The position numbers and the translations under genes are program-made. DNA of 52,457 nt from an uncultured Alphaproteobacteria bacterium. Its GTDB lineage: Bacteria; Pseudomonadota; Alphaproteobacteria; Rhodobacterales; Rhodobacteraceae. Position 1 is the stretch's first letter, and each line of letters starts with the position of its first letter. Positions 8,247 through 17,485 of the stretch are shown piece after piece. The stretch covers positions 1 through 52,457 of the forward strand of contig CACBNQ010000007.1 of assembly GCA_902540655.1 (NCBI GenBank), read 5' to 3'. The notes beneath the pieces were generated by a model. That model was not told where the DNA came from, did not search any database, and worked only from the letters and a program-made list of their open reading frames with translations.

Positions 8247-10154
8247 ATGGTTAATCAAAAAAATGATCTTGATGTAATAACAATTGGACGATCTTCAGTA
8301 GATTTATATGGAGGACAAGTTGGAGGACGACTAGAAGACATGACGTCGTTCCAAAAATACATTGGGGGTAGTCCTACTAACATTAGCATCGGAGCGTCAA
8401 GATTAGGTTTGAGATCTGCAGTCATTACAAGAGTAGGTGATGAGCATTTCGGGCGATTTATTACTGAGCAATTAACTAGAGAGGGTGTAAACACAGAGGG
8501 AATTATTATTGATAAGGAACGTTTGTCCGCTCTCGCTATTTTAGGAATTCGCGATAAGGAACAATTCCCTCTATTATTTTACCGTGAGAATTGTGCTGAT
8601 ATGGGCCTCACAAAGAATGAAATTGATCCAGATTTTATTAAACGCTCAAAATGTGTTGTTGTAACCGGTACCCACTTTAGCTCGAAGCAAGTATCAGAAG
8701 CTTCGTTCCAAGCAATTAACTATGCAAAAAATAATAATGTGCTTGTTGGGTTTGATATTGATTATCGTCCGAACCTCTGGTCCCTAGGCGGTCATGGTGA
8801 TGGTGAGAGCAGGTTCGAAGAAAGTAAAGTCGTAACAAGTCATGTTCAAAAAATCATAAGCCACTGTGATCTTATTGTAGGAACAGAAGAAGAATGGCAT
8901 ATAGCTGGAGGAACTCAAGACACATTAAAGGCGCTTCGAATCTGTCGTGAACTAACGCAAGCTATAATAGTCTGTAAAAGGGGCGCCATGGGGTGCACCG
9001 TTTTCCCCGATGCTATAATTAACTGGGATTCAGGTATTTCTGTAAAAGTTAATAAAATTGAGATATTTAATGTCCTGGGTGCTGGTGATGGCTTTATGGC
9101 AGGTTTTTTATATGGTTGGTTAAATGATCAGTCGTTGGAATTATGCGCGAAGTATGCCAATGCATGTGGTGCTTTAACAGTCTCTCGACATGGATGTGCA
9201 CCAGCTTATCCATCTAAAATAGAGTTAGAACACTACCTCAAAAATGGTAGCCAGCACTTTTCTTTAAGACAAGATACATTTCTTGAACAACTGCATTGGA
9301 GTTCAAATCGAAGAAAGAGTTTTGATAACCTTTTTACTTTGGCAATAGATCACAGAGTGCAATTTAAAAAGCTAGCAGAGGAAAATGAAAAACAAAAAGA
9401 GGATATCGCTGTTTTCAAATCAATGGCATTAGAGGCCTGCTTGGAGGCGCAAAAAACTGAGCAAGAAAATGTAGGTATCCTTTTAGATGAAGAATATGCA
9501 GAAAGCTCTTTGCATGCCGCGTCTGATCATGACATATGGATTGGTAGACCAATTGAAAAGGCAGGTGTATTTCCTTTAGAATTAACTGAGGAGCCTGATA
9601 TAGGATCACGACTGGCAAACTGGCCAGTTAATCATTGTGTGAAAGTCTTGGCACCCTTAAGAAATGATGATCCAAAAGACATCTATGAACATCAAGTAAA
9701 ACTTTTAAGTCAATTAGCGCAAGCGTGTAGGCTTACTAACCATGAACTATTATTGGAGATTATTACAAAAAGAAATGACAAAGCTTGCTCTCCTGAGCAG
9801 ATCCTATCTCTTATGCAGAAATTGTATGAAGATAATATTTATCCCGATTGGTGGAAACTAGAGCCTATTGAAAATGTCGAGTTTTGGTCAAAAGCCAATG
9901 ATATCGTACAGCAGTTTGATCCATATGCCCAAGGAATAATCGTTTTGGGCATGGATGCGCCCTCAGATAAATTGGCTTCAGTTTTTGATCTATGTAAAAA
10001 TTATAAACACGTAAAGGGGTTTGCAGTGGGACGGTCGATATTTTTTGAAACAGCCAGAAAGTGGTTTGGAAATAAAATAACTAATCAACAAGCAAAGGAT
10101 GAGATGTTTAATAAATTTACTACGCTCATCAAGTTATGGAAGAGGAAAAATTAA
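8247..10154 (+). CDS. iolC: Fused 5-dehydro-2-deoxygluconokinase / DUF2090 aldolase-like protein (IolC)
   Basis: A 635-residue two-domain protein. Residues 1 to about 335 are a PfkB sugar kinase with the IolC-typical GRSSVDLYGGQ start, the GGSPTNI substrate motif and the GAGDGFMAGF catalytic motif; this part phosphorylates 5-dehydro-2-deoxygluconate. Residues from about 345 onward are DUF2090, often annotated as the aldolase acting on the product (giving dihydroxyacetone phosphate and malonate semialdehyde). Lys537 in WWKLEP resembles the Schiff-base lysine of class I LacD-like aldolases; that assignment is inference. It opens a packed run with iolD two bases after its stop. Confidence 0.85.
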   Translation: MVNQKNDLDVITIGRSSVDLYGGQVGGRLEDMTSFQKYIGGSPTNISIGASRLGLRSAVITRVGDEHFGRFITEQLTREGVNTEGIIIDKERLSALAILGIRDKEQFPLLFYRENCADMGLTKNEIDPDFIKRSKCVVVTGTHFSSKQVSEASFQAINYAKNNNVLVGFDIDYRPNLWSLGGHGDGESRFEESKVVTSHVQKIISHCDLIVGTEEEWHIAGGTQDTLKALRICRELTQAIIVCKRGAMGCTVFPDAIINWDSGISVKVNKIEIFNVLGAGDGFMAGFLYGWLNDQSLELCAKYANACGALTVSRHGCAPAYPSKIELEHYLKNGSQHFSLRQDTFLEQLHWSSNRRKSFDNLFTLAIDHRVQFKKLAEENEKQKEDIAVFKSMALEACLEAQKTEQENVGILLDEEYAESSLHAASDHDIWIGRPIEKAGVFPLELTEEPDIGSRLANWPVNHCVKVLAPLRNDDPKDIYEHQVKLLSQLAQACRLTNHELLLEIITKRNDKACSPEQILSLMQKLYEDNIYPDWWKLEPIENVEFWSKANDIVQQFDPYAQGIIVLGMDAPSDKLASVFDLCKNYKHVKGFAVGRSIFFETARKWFGNKITNQQAKDEMFNKFTTLIKLWKRKN

Positions 10155-10156
10155 AA

Positions 10157-12004
10157 ATGAAAACAGTTAAATTAACTGCAGCGCAGGCTCTGGTAAAGTG
10201 GATGATTGCCCAGAAGATTGAACAATTTGATGGATCGTTTGAAATGGCTTTCAAAGGTGTGTGGGGAATATTTGGTCACGGTAACGTTGCTGGCATAGGT
10301 GAGGCTTTAGAAAAGCATAAATCCGAACTTCCGACTTATAGAGGGCATAACGAGCAAGGCATGGCCCATGCGGCATTAGCATATACAAAAGAGATGCGAA
10401 GGAGAAGGTTTATGGCCGTCACATCATCTATTGGTCCTGGAGCAACCAACCTAGTAACAGCAGCGGCATTAGCTCACGTTAATAGGCTACCAATTCTTTT
10501 ACTACCAGGTGATATCTTTGCTGACAGACGCCCTGACCCAGTACTTCAACAGGTTGAAGATTTTGAAGACGGAACTGTATCTGCCAATGATTGCTTCAGA
10601 CCGGTCAGCAGATATTTTGATCGAATAACTAGGCCCGAACAATTACTCAATGCGTTACCCAAAGCCATGTCTATTCTTACTGACCCAGCTATGGCTGGCC
10701 CTGTTACTCTTGCGTTTTGTCAAGATGTCCAAGCCGAAGCCTATAATTATCCAGAATCTTTTTTTGAAATTGTTCACTGGAATGTCAGAAGAATTCAACC
10801 AGACCGAAGAGAGATAGAGAGGTTGGCTAACTCACTAAAAAAGTCAAAAAAACCTGTAGTAATCGCTGGTGGAGGAGTAAAATATAGCGATGCGCAAAAC
10901 GAACTAAAGAAATTTTTAGATTTAACTAAAATACCACTAGTGGCAACACAAGCTGGAAAATCAGTCTTAGTAGAAAAAGATGAGCAGAACCTTGGATCTA
11001 TCGGAGTGACAGGTTCTAGTTCAGCCAATGCAATTATATCAGGTGCAGATCTCGTTATTTCCGTAGGAAGTCGCTTGCAAGATTTTACTACAGGCTCCAA
11101 CGGACTAATAAAAGCTCCGGTATATTCCATAAATGTTCAGGCACATGATCTAACTAAACACAAGTCCATACCTGTTCTGGGGGATGCTAAGGAGACACTC
11201 CAATTGCTGAGAGAGCTAAGCATAAATTATAAGGTTAGTGCAGACTATATCGCGCATTATTCCCAAGCAAAGTCAAATTGGGCAAAAGACGTAGACAAAG
11301 TAACTTCTACTAGTTTAATGAATAGTCTACCTGCCGACAGTCAAGTAATCGGAGCAGTAAACCGAAGTGTGCCAGAAAACACAGTCGTAATAGGCGCAGC
11401 AGGGTCAATGCCGGGAGAACTACATAAACTCTGGAGAGTTTTAGATCAAGATACGTATCATATGGAATATGGGTATTCTTGTATGGGATATGAGGTTTCA
11501 GCTGGTATTGGAGTAAATCTCGCTGCACCTAATAGACCAAATGTAATTTTTGCAGGCGATGGCTCTTACCTAATGATGAATTCGGAACTCGCTACCGCCG
11601 CAATGATGGGCGTTTCAATGACTCTCATCCTTACAAATAATAGAGGTTATGGTTGTATTAATCGCTTACAAAAAGCTTCTGGGGGGACTGAGTTTAACAA
11701 CCTGTTTTCAGACTCTAAATTCGAGAATCAGATAGAAATTGATTACGTTTCTCATGCAAAATCTATGGGAGCTGAAGCCACCCATGTTTCCGACATAACT
11801 GAATTGGAGAGAGAGGTTAAAAGCGCAATTTCAAAAAAGGGCGTTAATGTTATAGTGATAGATACAGATCCAAATATAAGTACTGAGGAAGGAGGTGCTT
11901 GGTGGGATGTGGCGATTCCAGAAACCTTCATCGATAATAGCAAGTCAGATCTTTCAAAGAAGTATTTAGTGGCTAGAGCAATACAAGACAAAGGATCCAA
12001 ATAG
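10157..12004 (+). CDS. iolD: 3D-(3,5/4)-trihydroxycyclohexane-1,2-dione hydrolase (ThDP-dependent)
   Basis: A 615-residue thiamine-diphosphate enzyme that opens the cyclohexane ring to 5-deoxy-glucuronate. The catalytic glutamate is in HNEQGMAH near residue 63, the central cofactor-binding domain follows, and the C-terminal Mg/ThDP motif is GDGSYLMM with the Asn-containing TNNRG. The ATG at 10157 is chosen with AGAGGA at 10141-10146 upstream; an ATG at 10136 would overlap the end of iolC by 19 bases and add seven charged residues. The stop overlaps the GTG of iolB by one base, implying translational coupling. Confidence 0.9.
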   Translation: MKTVKLTAAQALVKWMIAQKIEQFDGSFEMAFKGVWGIFGHGNVAGIGEALEKHKSELPTYRGHNEQGMAHAALAYTKEMRRRRFMAVTSSIGPGATNLVTAAALAHVNRLPILLLPGDIFADRRPDPVLQQVEDFEDGTVSANDCFRPVSRYFDRITRPEQLLNALPKAMSILTDPAMAGPVTLAFCQDVQAEAYNYPESFFEIVHWNVRRIQPDRREIERLANSLKKSKKPVVIAGGGVKYSDAQNELKKFLDLTKIPLVATQAGKSVLVEKDEQNLGSIGVTGSSSANAIISGADLVISVGSRLQDFTTGSNGLIKAPVYSINVQAHDLTKHKSIPVLGDAKETLQLLRELSINYKVSADYIAHYSQAKSNWAKDVDKVTSTSLMNSLPADSQVIGAVNRSVPENTVVIGAAGSMPGELHKLWRVLDQDTYHMEYGYSCMGYEVSAGIGVNLAAPNRPNVIFAGDGSYLMMNSELATAAMMGVSMTLILTNNRGYGCINRLQKASGGTEFNNLFSDSKFENQIEIDYVSHAKSMGAEATHVSDITELEREVKSAISKKGVNVIVIDTDPNISTEEGGAWWDVAIPETFIDNSKSDLSKKYLVARAIQDKGSK

Positions 12005-12804
12005 TGAGCAAGCTCCTAATTAATCCAGATTTGAAATCTATGAGATTACATAACATCACTCCTTCGAGTGCTGGCTGGAAATATGTTGGATTAGAGGTTT
12101 ATAAAGCTTTTAAAGGTAATAAGTTCTCTAGAAATGGTGACTCACGAGAGGTCTGCGTTGTGTTATTAAGTGGAGAAATAAACTTTTTTTTAAATGGAGA
12201 AGAAGTTGGGAACTTTAAAGGCAGAAGTTCAGTTTTTGATAACGAGGCACCTTTTGCGTTTTACTGTCCAGCCAATCAAAGCTTTGAAATAAATACACTT
12301 ACAGATTGTGAGTTTGCTTATTGCACCGCACCCGGCTTAACTCAGGATCAGGAATTTCGCGTAATTATACCAGAGAAAATGGAAAAAGAAAAAAGGGGGG
12401 AAGGTTCCAACACTAGATATGTTTGCAACATACTTCCAGAAACTGAGCCAGCTGATAGCTTATTAGTAGTTGAGGTTATTACTCCATCAGGAAACTGGTC
12501 CTCCTATCCGCCTCACAAACATGATCAGGACAATTTACCAACAGAGTCCTATCTTGAAGAAACGTACTATCATAGAATAGATCCTTCGCAAGGATACGTA
12601 ACCCAACGCGTATACACGGACGATTTGAGTATTAATGAATCCATGTCGCCCTCTGATAAAAGTGTTGTACTAGTTCCGGCTGGCTATCATCCAGTTGGTG
12701 TCCCACATGGGTATAAAAGTTATTATTTAAATGTAATGGCAGGTCCCAAGAGAGTTTGGAAGTTTAAAAACGATCCAAATCATGATTGGATAGTGAATAA
12801 ATAG
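12004..12804 (+). CDS. iolB: 5-deoxy-glucuronate isomerase (first copy)
   Basis: A 266-residue bicupin that converts 5-deoxy-glucuronate to 5-dehydro-2-deoxygluconate, the substrate of the kinase. The metal site is visible in PPHKHD (about residue 165), the following Glu-rich LEETYYHRI, and the GYHPVGVPHGY histidine motif. It begins with GTG inside the iolD stop (TAGTG). Length and motifs fit the orthodox IolB better than the second copy downstream does. Confidence 0.88.
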   Translation: MSKLLINPDLKSMRLHNITPSSAGWKYVGLEVYKAFKGNKFSRNGDSREVCVVLLSGEINFFLNGEEVGNFKGRSSVFDNEAPFAFYCPANQSFEINTLTDCEFAYCTAPGLTQDQEFRVIIPEKMEKEKRGEGSNTRYVCNILPETEPADSLLVVEVITPSGNWSSYPPHKHDQDNLPTESYLEETYYHRIDPSQGYVTQRVYTDDLSINESMSPSDKSVVLVPAGYHPVGVPHGYKSYYLNVMAGPKRVWKFKNDPNHDWIVNK

Positions 12805-12830
12805 ATTGTTTTAAAGAAAGTGAGTTGTAT

Positions 12831-13730
12831 ATGGAGGTAAAGCTTGGTATGTCACCAATCTCATGGACTAATGATGATTTACCTGAACTTGGAGGTGATA
12901 CGAGTTTAGAAACATGCTTAAAGGAAACACGATTGGCTGGATTTTCAGGTACTGAGCTGGGTGGAAAATTTCCAAAGACCCCTTCTAGCCTTAAAGAAGT
13001 TTTAGAAGAGCATGAATTAAAGCTTATTTCCGGTTGGTATTCTGGCACAATGCTAAATAACAATCTAAAAGACGAAAAAATTAAACTAGATGAAACTTTA
13101 AATTTATTTGCCGAAGTTGGTGCGAGCGTTTTAGTTTATGGTGAAACGTTCAATACAGTTCAAAACAAAAAGAATAAACCCTTGAATTCGAGGCCGAGAT
13201 TATCCGAATTTGATATTAAGCAATACGGCCAAGATTTAGGTGATCTAGCCGATTATTGCTTAGACAAAGGCGTACCATTGACCTTTCATCACCATATGGG
13301 TACAGCCGTAGAGACACAAAATGAGATCGAGCAATTAATGAATAGCACTAGAGACTCAGTTGGTCTTCTTCTAGACACAGGACATCTTCTATTTGCCGAC
13401 GGTGATTATGATAAAATTATTTCTAATTATGGGGATAGAATAAATCATATTCATACAAAAGATATTAGAAAGGACGTTTTCAAGAATGTGGATAAAAGTA
13501 AAGATAGCTTTTTAGACTGTGTATTGGATGGCGTGTTTACAGTGCCAGGAGATGGTTGCATTGATTATCGAAAATTTATCAAACGGCTTAAAGATATTAG
13601 ATACAAAGGTTGGATAGTGATTGAAGCAGAGCAAGATCCTCTGAAAGCCAATCCATTTGAGTACGCAAAAAAGGGTTTCAATACCTTAGTTTCCTGCTTA
13701 GAAGAATATGATTTTAAGATAGTTGCCTAA
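12831..13730 (+). CDS. iolE: Inosose dehydratase (TIM-barrel)
   Basis: A 299-residue xylose-isomerase-like TIM barrel with the IolE-typical start (LGMSPISWTNDDLPELGGDT) and metal-ligand segments including TFHHHMGT, LLLDTGHLLF and NHIHTKDIR. It dehydrates scyllo-inosose to the diketone used by IolD. The ATG at 12831 gives the family's usual N-terminus; a TTG at 12825 adds only two residues. The weakly purine-rich AAAGAAAGTGAG upstream is the probable ribosome binding site. It sits between the two IolB/IolC sets. Confidence 0.88.
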   Translation: MEVKLGMSPISWTNDDLPELGGDTSLETCLKETRLAGFSGTELGGKFPKTPSSLKEVLEEHELKLISGWYSGTMLNNNLKDEKIKLDETLNLFAEVGASVLVYGETFNTVQNKKNKPLNSRPRLSEFDIKQYGQDLGDLADYCLDKGVPLTFHHHMGTAVETQNEIEQLMNSTRDSVGLLLDTGHLLFADGDYDKIISNYGDRINHIHTKDIRKDVFKNVDKSKDSFLDCVLDGVFTVPGDGCIDYRKFIKRLKDIRYKGWIVIEAEQDPLKANPFEYAKKGFNTLVSCLEEYDFKIVA

Positions 13731-13735
13731 GTTTA

Positions 13736-14707
13736 ATGACCATCGAATTACCCATAAAATTAAAACAACGAATGGCAAAGGGTAAATTTGTAATTGTAGG
13801 AAGAGCTGGAATGGACCTTTACCCTAAACCAGCCAATAAACAAACGAGTGAAGCCGGTACATTTATCTCTGATTTGGGGGGATCTGCTGCAAACATTGCT
13901 GTTTCTATTTCCAAACTCGGAGGTCGTTCTCAAATTATAACTGTGGTCTCAGACGATGAAATTGGTGATTTTGTTTGGACAAAATTAGAAGAGCATAAAG
14001 TAGATACTTCACTAGTAACCAAGTCTCAAAATAATAATGCTCGTACATCACTTGCAATAGCAGAGATAAGAGAAGAGCCAAAGGTCGTTATCTATCGTAA
14101 TAATGCCGCTGATCTTTTGATAGATAAACAAAATATTGATAACTTAAATCTAGAGAATTATGCCGGCATTGTGATCACTGGAACTGCGCTTTCGGATGAA
14201 CCATCGAGATCGACAATAAACCTACTTATCGAAAAATCAAAAAATGCAAAATGCCCAGTTATATTCGACGTTGATTACAGAGCAAATGCTTGGACTTCAA
14301 TATCATTGGCATCCGCTGAACTTCGAGGAGTTGCAAAAATAGCTGATATGTGTGTTGGCAATAGAGAAGAGTTTGAAATAATGTTTGAACAAACGGATTT
14401 ACGAAAGGTCAGTGCTAATTTTAATCCAAACCAAATAGTGTTATTCAAAAAAGGAGCTGATGGTTGTGACATTATTTTAGATGGTGAAACGGAGTCATAT
14501 ACCGTGTTTAAAGTGAAAGCAAAGAAACCATACGGAGCTGGTGATGCGTTCTTAGGTACAATTCTTTACTCACTCTCAAATGGATTAAGTTTAGAATCAG
14601 CTATAAAAAGAGGTAACGCGTCTGCAGCTATTGTCGTTTCGAAAGAAGGATGCGCATCGGCAATGCCCAATCTTAACCAGCTAATTGAATTTATCGAGAC
14701 ACATTAG
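13736..14707 (+). CDS. PfkB-family kinase, second IolC-like copy without DUF2090
   Basis: A 323-residue single-domain sugar kinase with an IolC-like beginning (GRAGMDLYP), the GGSAANIAVS motif and the catalytic GAGDAFLG near the C-terminus. It matches the kinase half of the upstream fused IolC in layout but is strongly diverged and lacks the aldolase-like half. It lies five bases after iolE and is followed by a second IolB and a class II aldolase, so it probably phosphorylates a 2-deoxy-keto-acid, either the same substrate or one from another cyclitol. The exact substrate is not deducible. Confidence 0.8.
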   Translation: MTIELPIKLKQRMAKGKFVIVGRAGMDLYPKPANKQTSEAGTFISDLGGSAANIAVSISKLGGRSQIITVVSDDEIGDFVWTKLEEHKVDTSLVTKSQNNNARTSLAIAEIREEPKVVIYRNNAADLLIDKQNIDNLNLENYAGIVITGTALSDEPSRSTINLLIEKSKNAKCPVIFDVDYRANAWTSISLASAELRGVAKIADMCVGNREEFEIMFEQTDLRKVSANFNPNQIVLFKKGADGCDIILDGETESYTVFKVKAKKPYGAGDAFLGTILYSLSNGLSLESAIKRGNASAAIVVSKEGCASAMPNLNQLIEFIETH

Positions 14708-14716
14708 GAGTATAAA

Positions 14717-15556
14717 TTGCACATACCGCCCCATGACAATGATAATAGACCCATAATTGATATAAACGATGCAAAAGTTCCATACGCTTTTTTCAATAGG
14801 GTTACTTTAAATAGAGATGAAGAATTTGTATACGAATTAAAAGAGTATGAGAGCTGCATTGTCCCTGTGACAGGGAGTATTATTGTGAATGTCTATTCTT
14901 TGGACGAACGTTTAATAGGTAATCGGATAAATAACGTTTGGGACGGAGAGCCTGAGGGGGTATATGTGCCAACGGGTTTAACCGCAAAAATAAAATGTGC
15001 CTGTGACCAAGCGGAAATTTTTATTGCGGGAGCCAAGTATTCAGAGCAATTACGGCCATTCTATATTATGGGAGAAGACGTGGATGTAGTTCAATATGGG
15101 TCTGACGACACCAAAACTCATAGAAAAATTAAACATATCTTAGGACAAAAACAAAATGGAAAAGTTGGTCGCCTATTAGTTTCTGAGCTTTTTACTGTCG
15201 GTAAAGGTGGATGGTCAGGGTTTCCACCCCACAAACACGATACTGATAGAGATGGTGAAACACACCATGATGAAGTCTACAACTTTAGATTCGATCCTAA
15301 GGAAGGATTTGCTCTTCAATTATTGCAAGGAGAAAATAAAAAGGTTGGAGATGCGCATCATATAGTGGATGGATCAACTTTTGTAATTGATAAGGGGTAT
15401 CATCCTTGTGTGGTCGCTCCAGGTTATCAGATGTACTATTTCACAATTTTAGCCGGTAAATCTCAGAGATCTTTAGTTCAATATTTTCAACCTGAATATA
15501 GCTGGCAAGTCGAAACTATACCTGGCATTAAAGATATGATAGCCAAATTTAAATGA
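14717..15556 (+). CDS. IolB-like isomerase, second divergent copy
   Basis: A 279-residue bicupin related to 5-deoxy-glucuronate isomerase. Metal-binding features are kept (PPHKHD near residue 172, HHDEVYNFRFDP, and KGYHPCV with AAPGYQMYYF-like context), but the rest is far from the first IolB, and the DEVYNFR segment replaces EETYYHR. The TTG start at 14717 is supported by AGGAG at 14706-14710; the next in-frame start would remove conserved sequence. The stop overlaps the aldolase ATG by four bases (ATGA). It may isomerise a variant of 5-deoxy-glucuronate. Confidence 0.78.
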   Translation: MHIPPHDNDNRPIIDINDAKVPYAFFNRVTLNRDEEFVYELKEYESCIVPVTGSIIVNVYSLDERLIGNRINNVWDGEPEGVYVPTGLTAKIKCACDQAEIFIAGAKYSEQLRPFYIMGEDVDVVQYGSDDTKTHRKIKHILGQKQNGKVGRLLVSELFTVGKGGWSGFPPHKHDTDRDGETHHDEVYNFRFDPKEGFALQLLQGENKKVGDAHHIVDGSTFVIDKGYHPCVVAPGYQMYYFTILAGKSQRSLVQYFQPEYSWQVETIPGIKDMIAKFK

Positions 15557-16386
15557 CCTTATCTACACTTAGCCAAGAGCTTCATGTTGCTAGAAGAAAG
15601 AGGTACGCACTTGCAGGTTTAGTTATACTGGGATGGGAAGATGCAAAATATTATGTAAAGGCAGCAGAAGAAATTAACTGCCCAATTATCTTGCAAGTTG
15701 GACCAAATTGCCGCGAAAACACTCCTATAGAAATAATGGGGCCGATGTTAAAAAAACTTGCAGAAGATGCATCAATTAATATCGTAACTCTATTGGACCA
15801 CTCTACTAATTTAAAAGAGTGCGAAAGAGCTCTAGATAATGGCTTTTCATCAATTATGTTTGATGGGTCAAACATGGAACTTAACGAAAATATTGATATG
15901 ACATGCAAAGCCGTGGAGCTTGCAAAAAATTATGGAGCATCTGTAGAGGCAGAGCTGGGAGTTGTTGGTTACGATCAAGGGATAAAATCTAAGTTTACTG
16001 AACCGAAACTTGCACAAAAATTTTATGCAGCTACGCAGGTAGATGCTTTAGCAATTTCTGTTGGAAACACTCATCTCGAACAGGAGAAGGCAACAGAAGT
16101 CGATACCAAACTAGTCTCTCAAATTGAAAAATTTGTAAAGTGCCCACTCGTTATTCATGGCGGGTCCGGTATAAAGACCACCCAACTTCATTGGTTAGCA
16201 AAAAATACTGCCATTTGCAAAATTAATATAGGAACACAATTAAGACAGGTTTTTGGAGAAAATCTGAGGGAATACTTATTAAATAACCCAACTATTTTTG
16301 ATAGGATTGAAATTTTTTCTCACGTATATGAGAAGATAATACCTACCACAAAGAAAATAATCTTGAATCTAAGGCCAGATAAATGA
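15553..16386 (+). CDS. iolJ: Class II aldolase, IolJ type (6-phospho-5-dehydro-2-deoxygluconate aldolase)
   Basis: A 277-residue zinc-dependent aldolase of the fructose-bisphosphate family. All expected ligands are visible: LLDHST (Asp/His), the VEAELG glutamate, the VGNTHLEQ histidine and the VIHGGSG histidine with its phosphate-binding glycines. It should split the phosphorylated deoxy-keto-acid into dihydroxyacetone phosphate and malonate semialdehyde. Because the first kinase already carries a DUF2090 aldolase-like domain, this enzyme is either redundant or belongs to a parallel branch. It is the last gene of the run; no clear terminator follows before the convergent GST gene. Confidence 0.8.
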   Translation: MTLSTLSQELHVARRKRYALAGLVILGWEDAKYYVKAAEEINCPIILQVGPNCRENTPIEIMGPMLKKLAEDASINIVTLLDHSTNLKECERALDNGFSSIMFDGSNMELNENIDMTCKAVELAKNYGASVEAELGVVGYDQGIKSKFTEPKLAQKFYAATQVDALAISVGNTHLEQEKATEVDTKLVSQIEKFVKCPLVIHGGSGIKTTQLHWLAKNTAICKINIGTQLRQVFGENLREYLLNNPTIFDRIEIFSHVYEKIIPTTKKIILNLRPDK

Positions 16387-16409
16387 CTTTACAAAATAAG
16401 GGCATTTAT

Positions 16410-17447
16410 TTAATTCAAGATCCTTTCACAGTCTGTATCTTTGAGTAAGTTAAGTACTTTTGTTTGATGTTTGTCACCAAGACTTCTGAACTCTTCACGA
16501 ATCCATTTTAAACATTTTACTTGATAGGGAAATGTTCTTTGTTCCCACTCACGACCTAAAATTTCTGCACTCCATTTTTCTTCACCACTATTAAAAGCTT
16601 CTTCGTTCTTTAGCATAGTTGGGACATATGTCTTTCCAACTTCACAAAAAATTCTTTTAATGGTTTCAGGAAGCTTTGAATCACCGATCCAATCTTCGCT
16701 ATCGGGTTCTAATCCAGAAAGGTCTTCTGTTTTTCCTACCCAAGCCATAGTGCGCATTGAGTTTTTCTCTATTATAGAACGAGGTGTAGGATCAAATCCT
16801 ACCAATTGGCTTAATTGTCCAAAGAAAGCAAAATCTGCAGAAGATGGACGGGATCCAAGCAAAAAGGGGAAGTTAATGAAATGATCCTCTAAAATGCTTA
16901 TAATTTTTTTGAAACATTGGTCTATAAGAGGCGCTGTTTTTTTGTTCGATCCTACAACCCAAACCCTTCCAAGTTGGCGCTGTGCTATTTTTTCTTTTTT
17001 ATAACTAAGTTCCTCATTTGTAAGAGTGGAGTTTGCATAAAGGGGTAACAACGTCCCTGCATTGTCAATGTCCTTGTCATCATGCCATCGGTAATGAAAC
17101 ATAAATTTCGTTCCCCACTCATCACCATAATCTTCAAGCAAATAGTTTAAAAATCTCAAAACTGGGTTTGAGGGAATAGTGCTGCGGCTCGTGAATTTGC
17201 TCTCTAGCTTTCTAATAATAGGGGTTGAGTCAGTAACTGCCGTAATTTTCTTTTCAGAATTTTCAAATAAGAATGTTGGGTGTAAAACTGGCTTAGGTTT
17301 TTCGATATTGTTCCGGTCTAAATATTCGTCTGGCTCTCCCCAGATAATTTTATACGGGATATGCTTATACCTTAATAAGGCAACCATCTTTCGTGTGTAG
17401 GGTGATCCGTTGTTACCAATTAATTTTATGGGTGCTTTGATGATCAT
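16410..17447 (-). CDS. Glutathione S-transferase-like protein with long C-terminal region
   Basis: A 345-residue protein starting with a thioredoxin-like GST N-domain (LIGNNGSPYTRKM, residues 8-20; the Ser/Tyr there is the likely glutathione-activating position) and a DSTPI segment corresponding to the glutathione gamma-glutamyl contact. The helical C-terminal part is longer than in ordinary GSTs (about 210 residues), so this belongs to an extended GST group of unknown substrate. It is a monocistronic gene converging on the inositol run. Confidence 0.7.
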   Translation of the reverse strand: MIIKAPIKLIGNNGSPYTRKMVALLRYKHIPYKIIWGEPDEYLDRNNIEKPKPVLHPTFLFENSEKKITAVTDSTPIIRKLESKFTSRSTIPSNPVLRFLNYLLEDYGDEWGTKFMFHYRWHDDKDIDNAGTLLPLYANSTLTNEELSYKKEKIAQRQLGRVWVVGSNKKTAPLIDQCFKKIISILEDHFINFPFLLGSRPSSADFAFFGQLSQLVGFDPTPRSIIEKNSMRTMAWVGKTEDLSGLEPDSEDWIGDSKLPETIKRIFCEVGKTYVPTMLKNEEAFNSGEEKWSAEILGREWEQRTFPYQVKCLKWIREEFRSLGDKHQTKVLNLLKDTDCERILN

Positions 17448-17485
17448 AAAATTTTTCCTTTGTGTAAAATATGTATCTTACTAAC

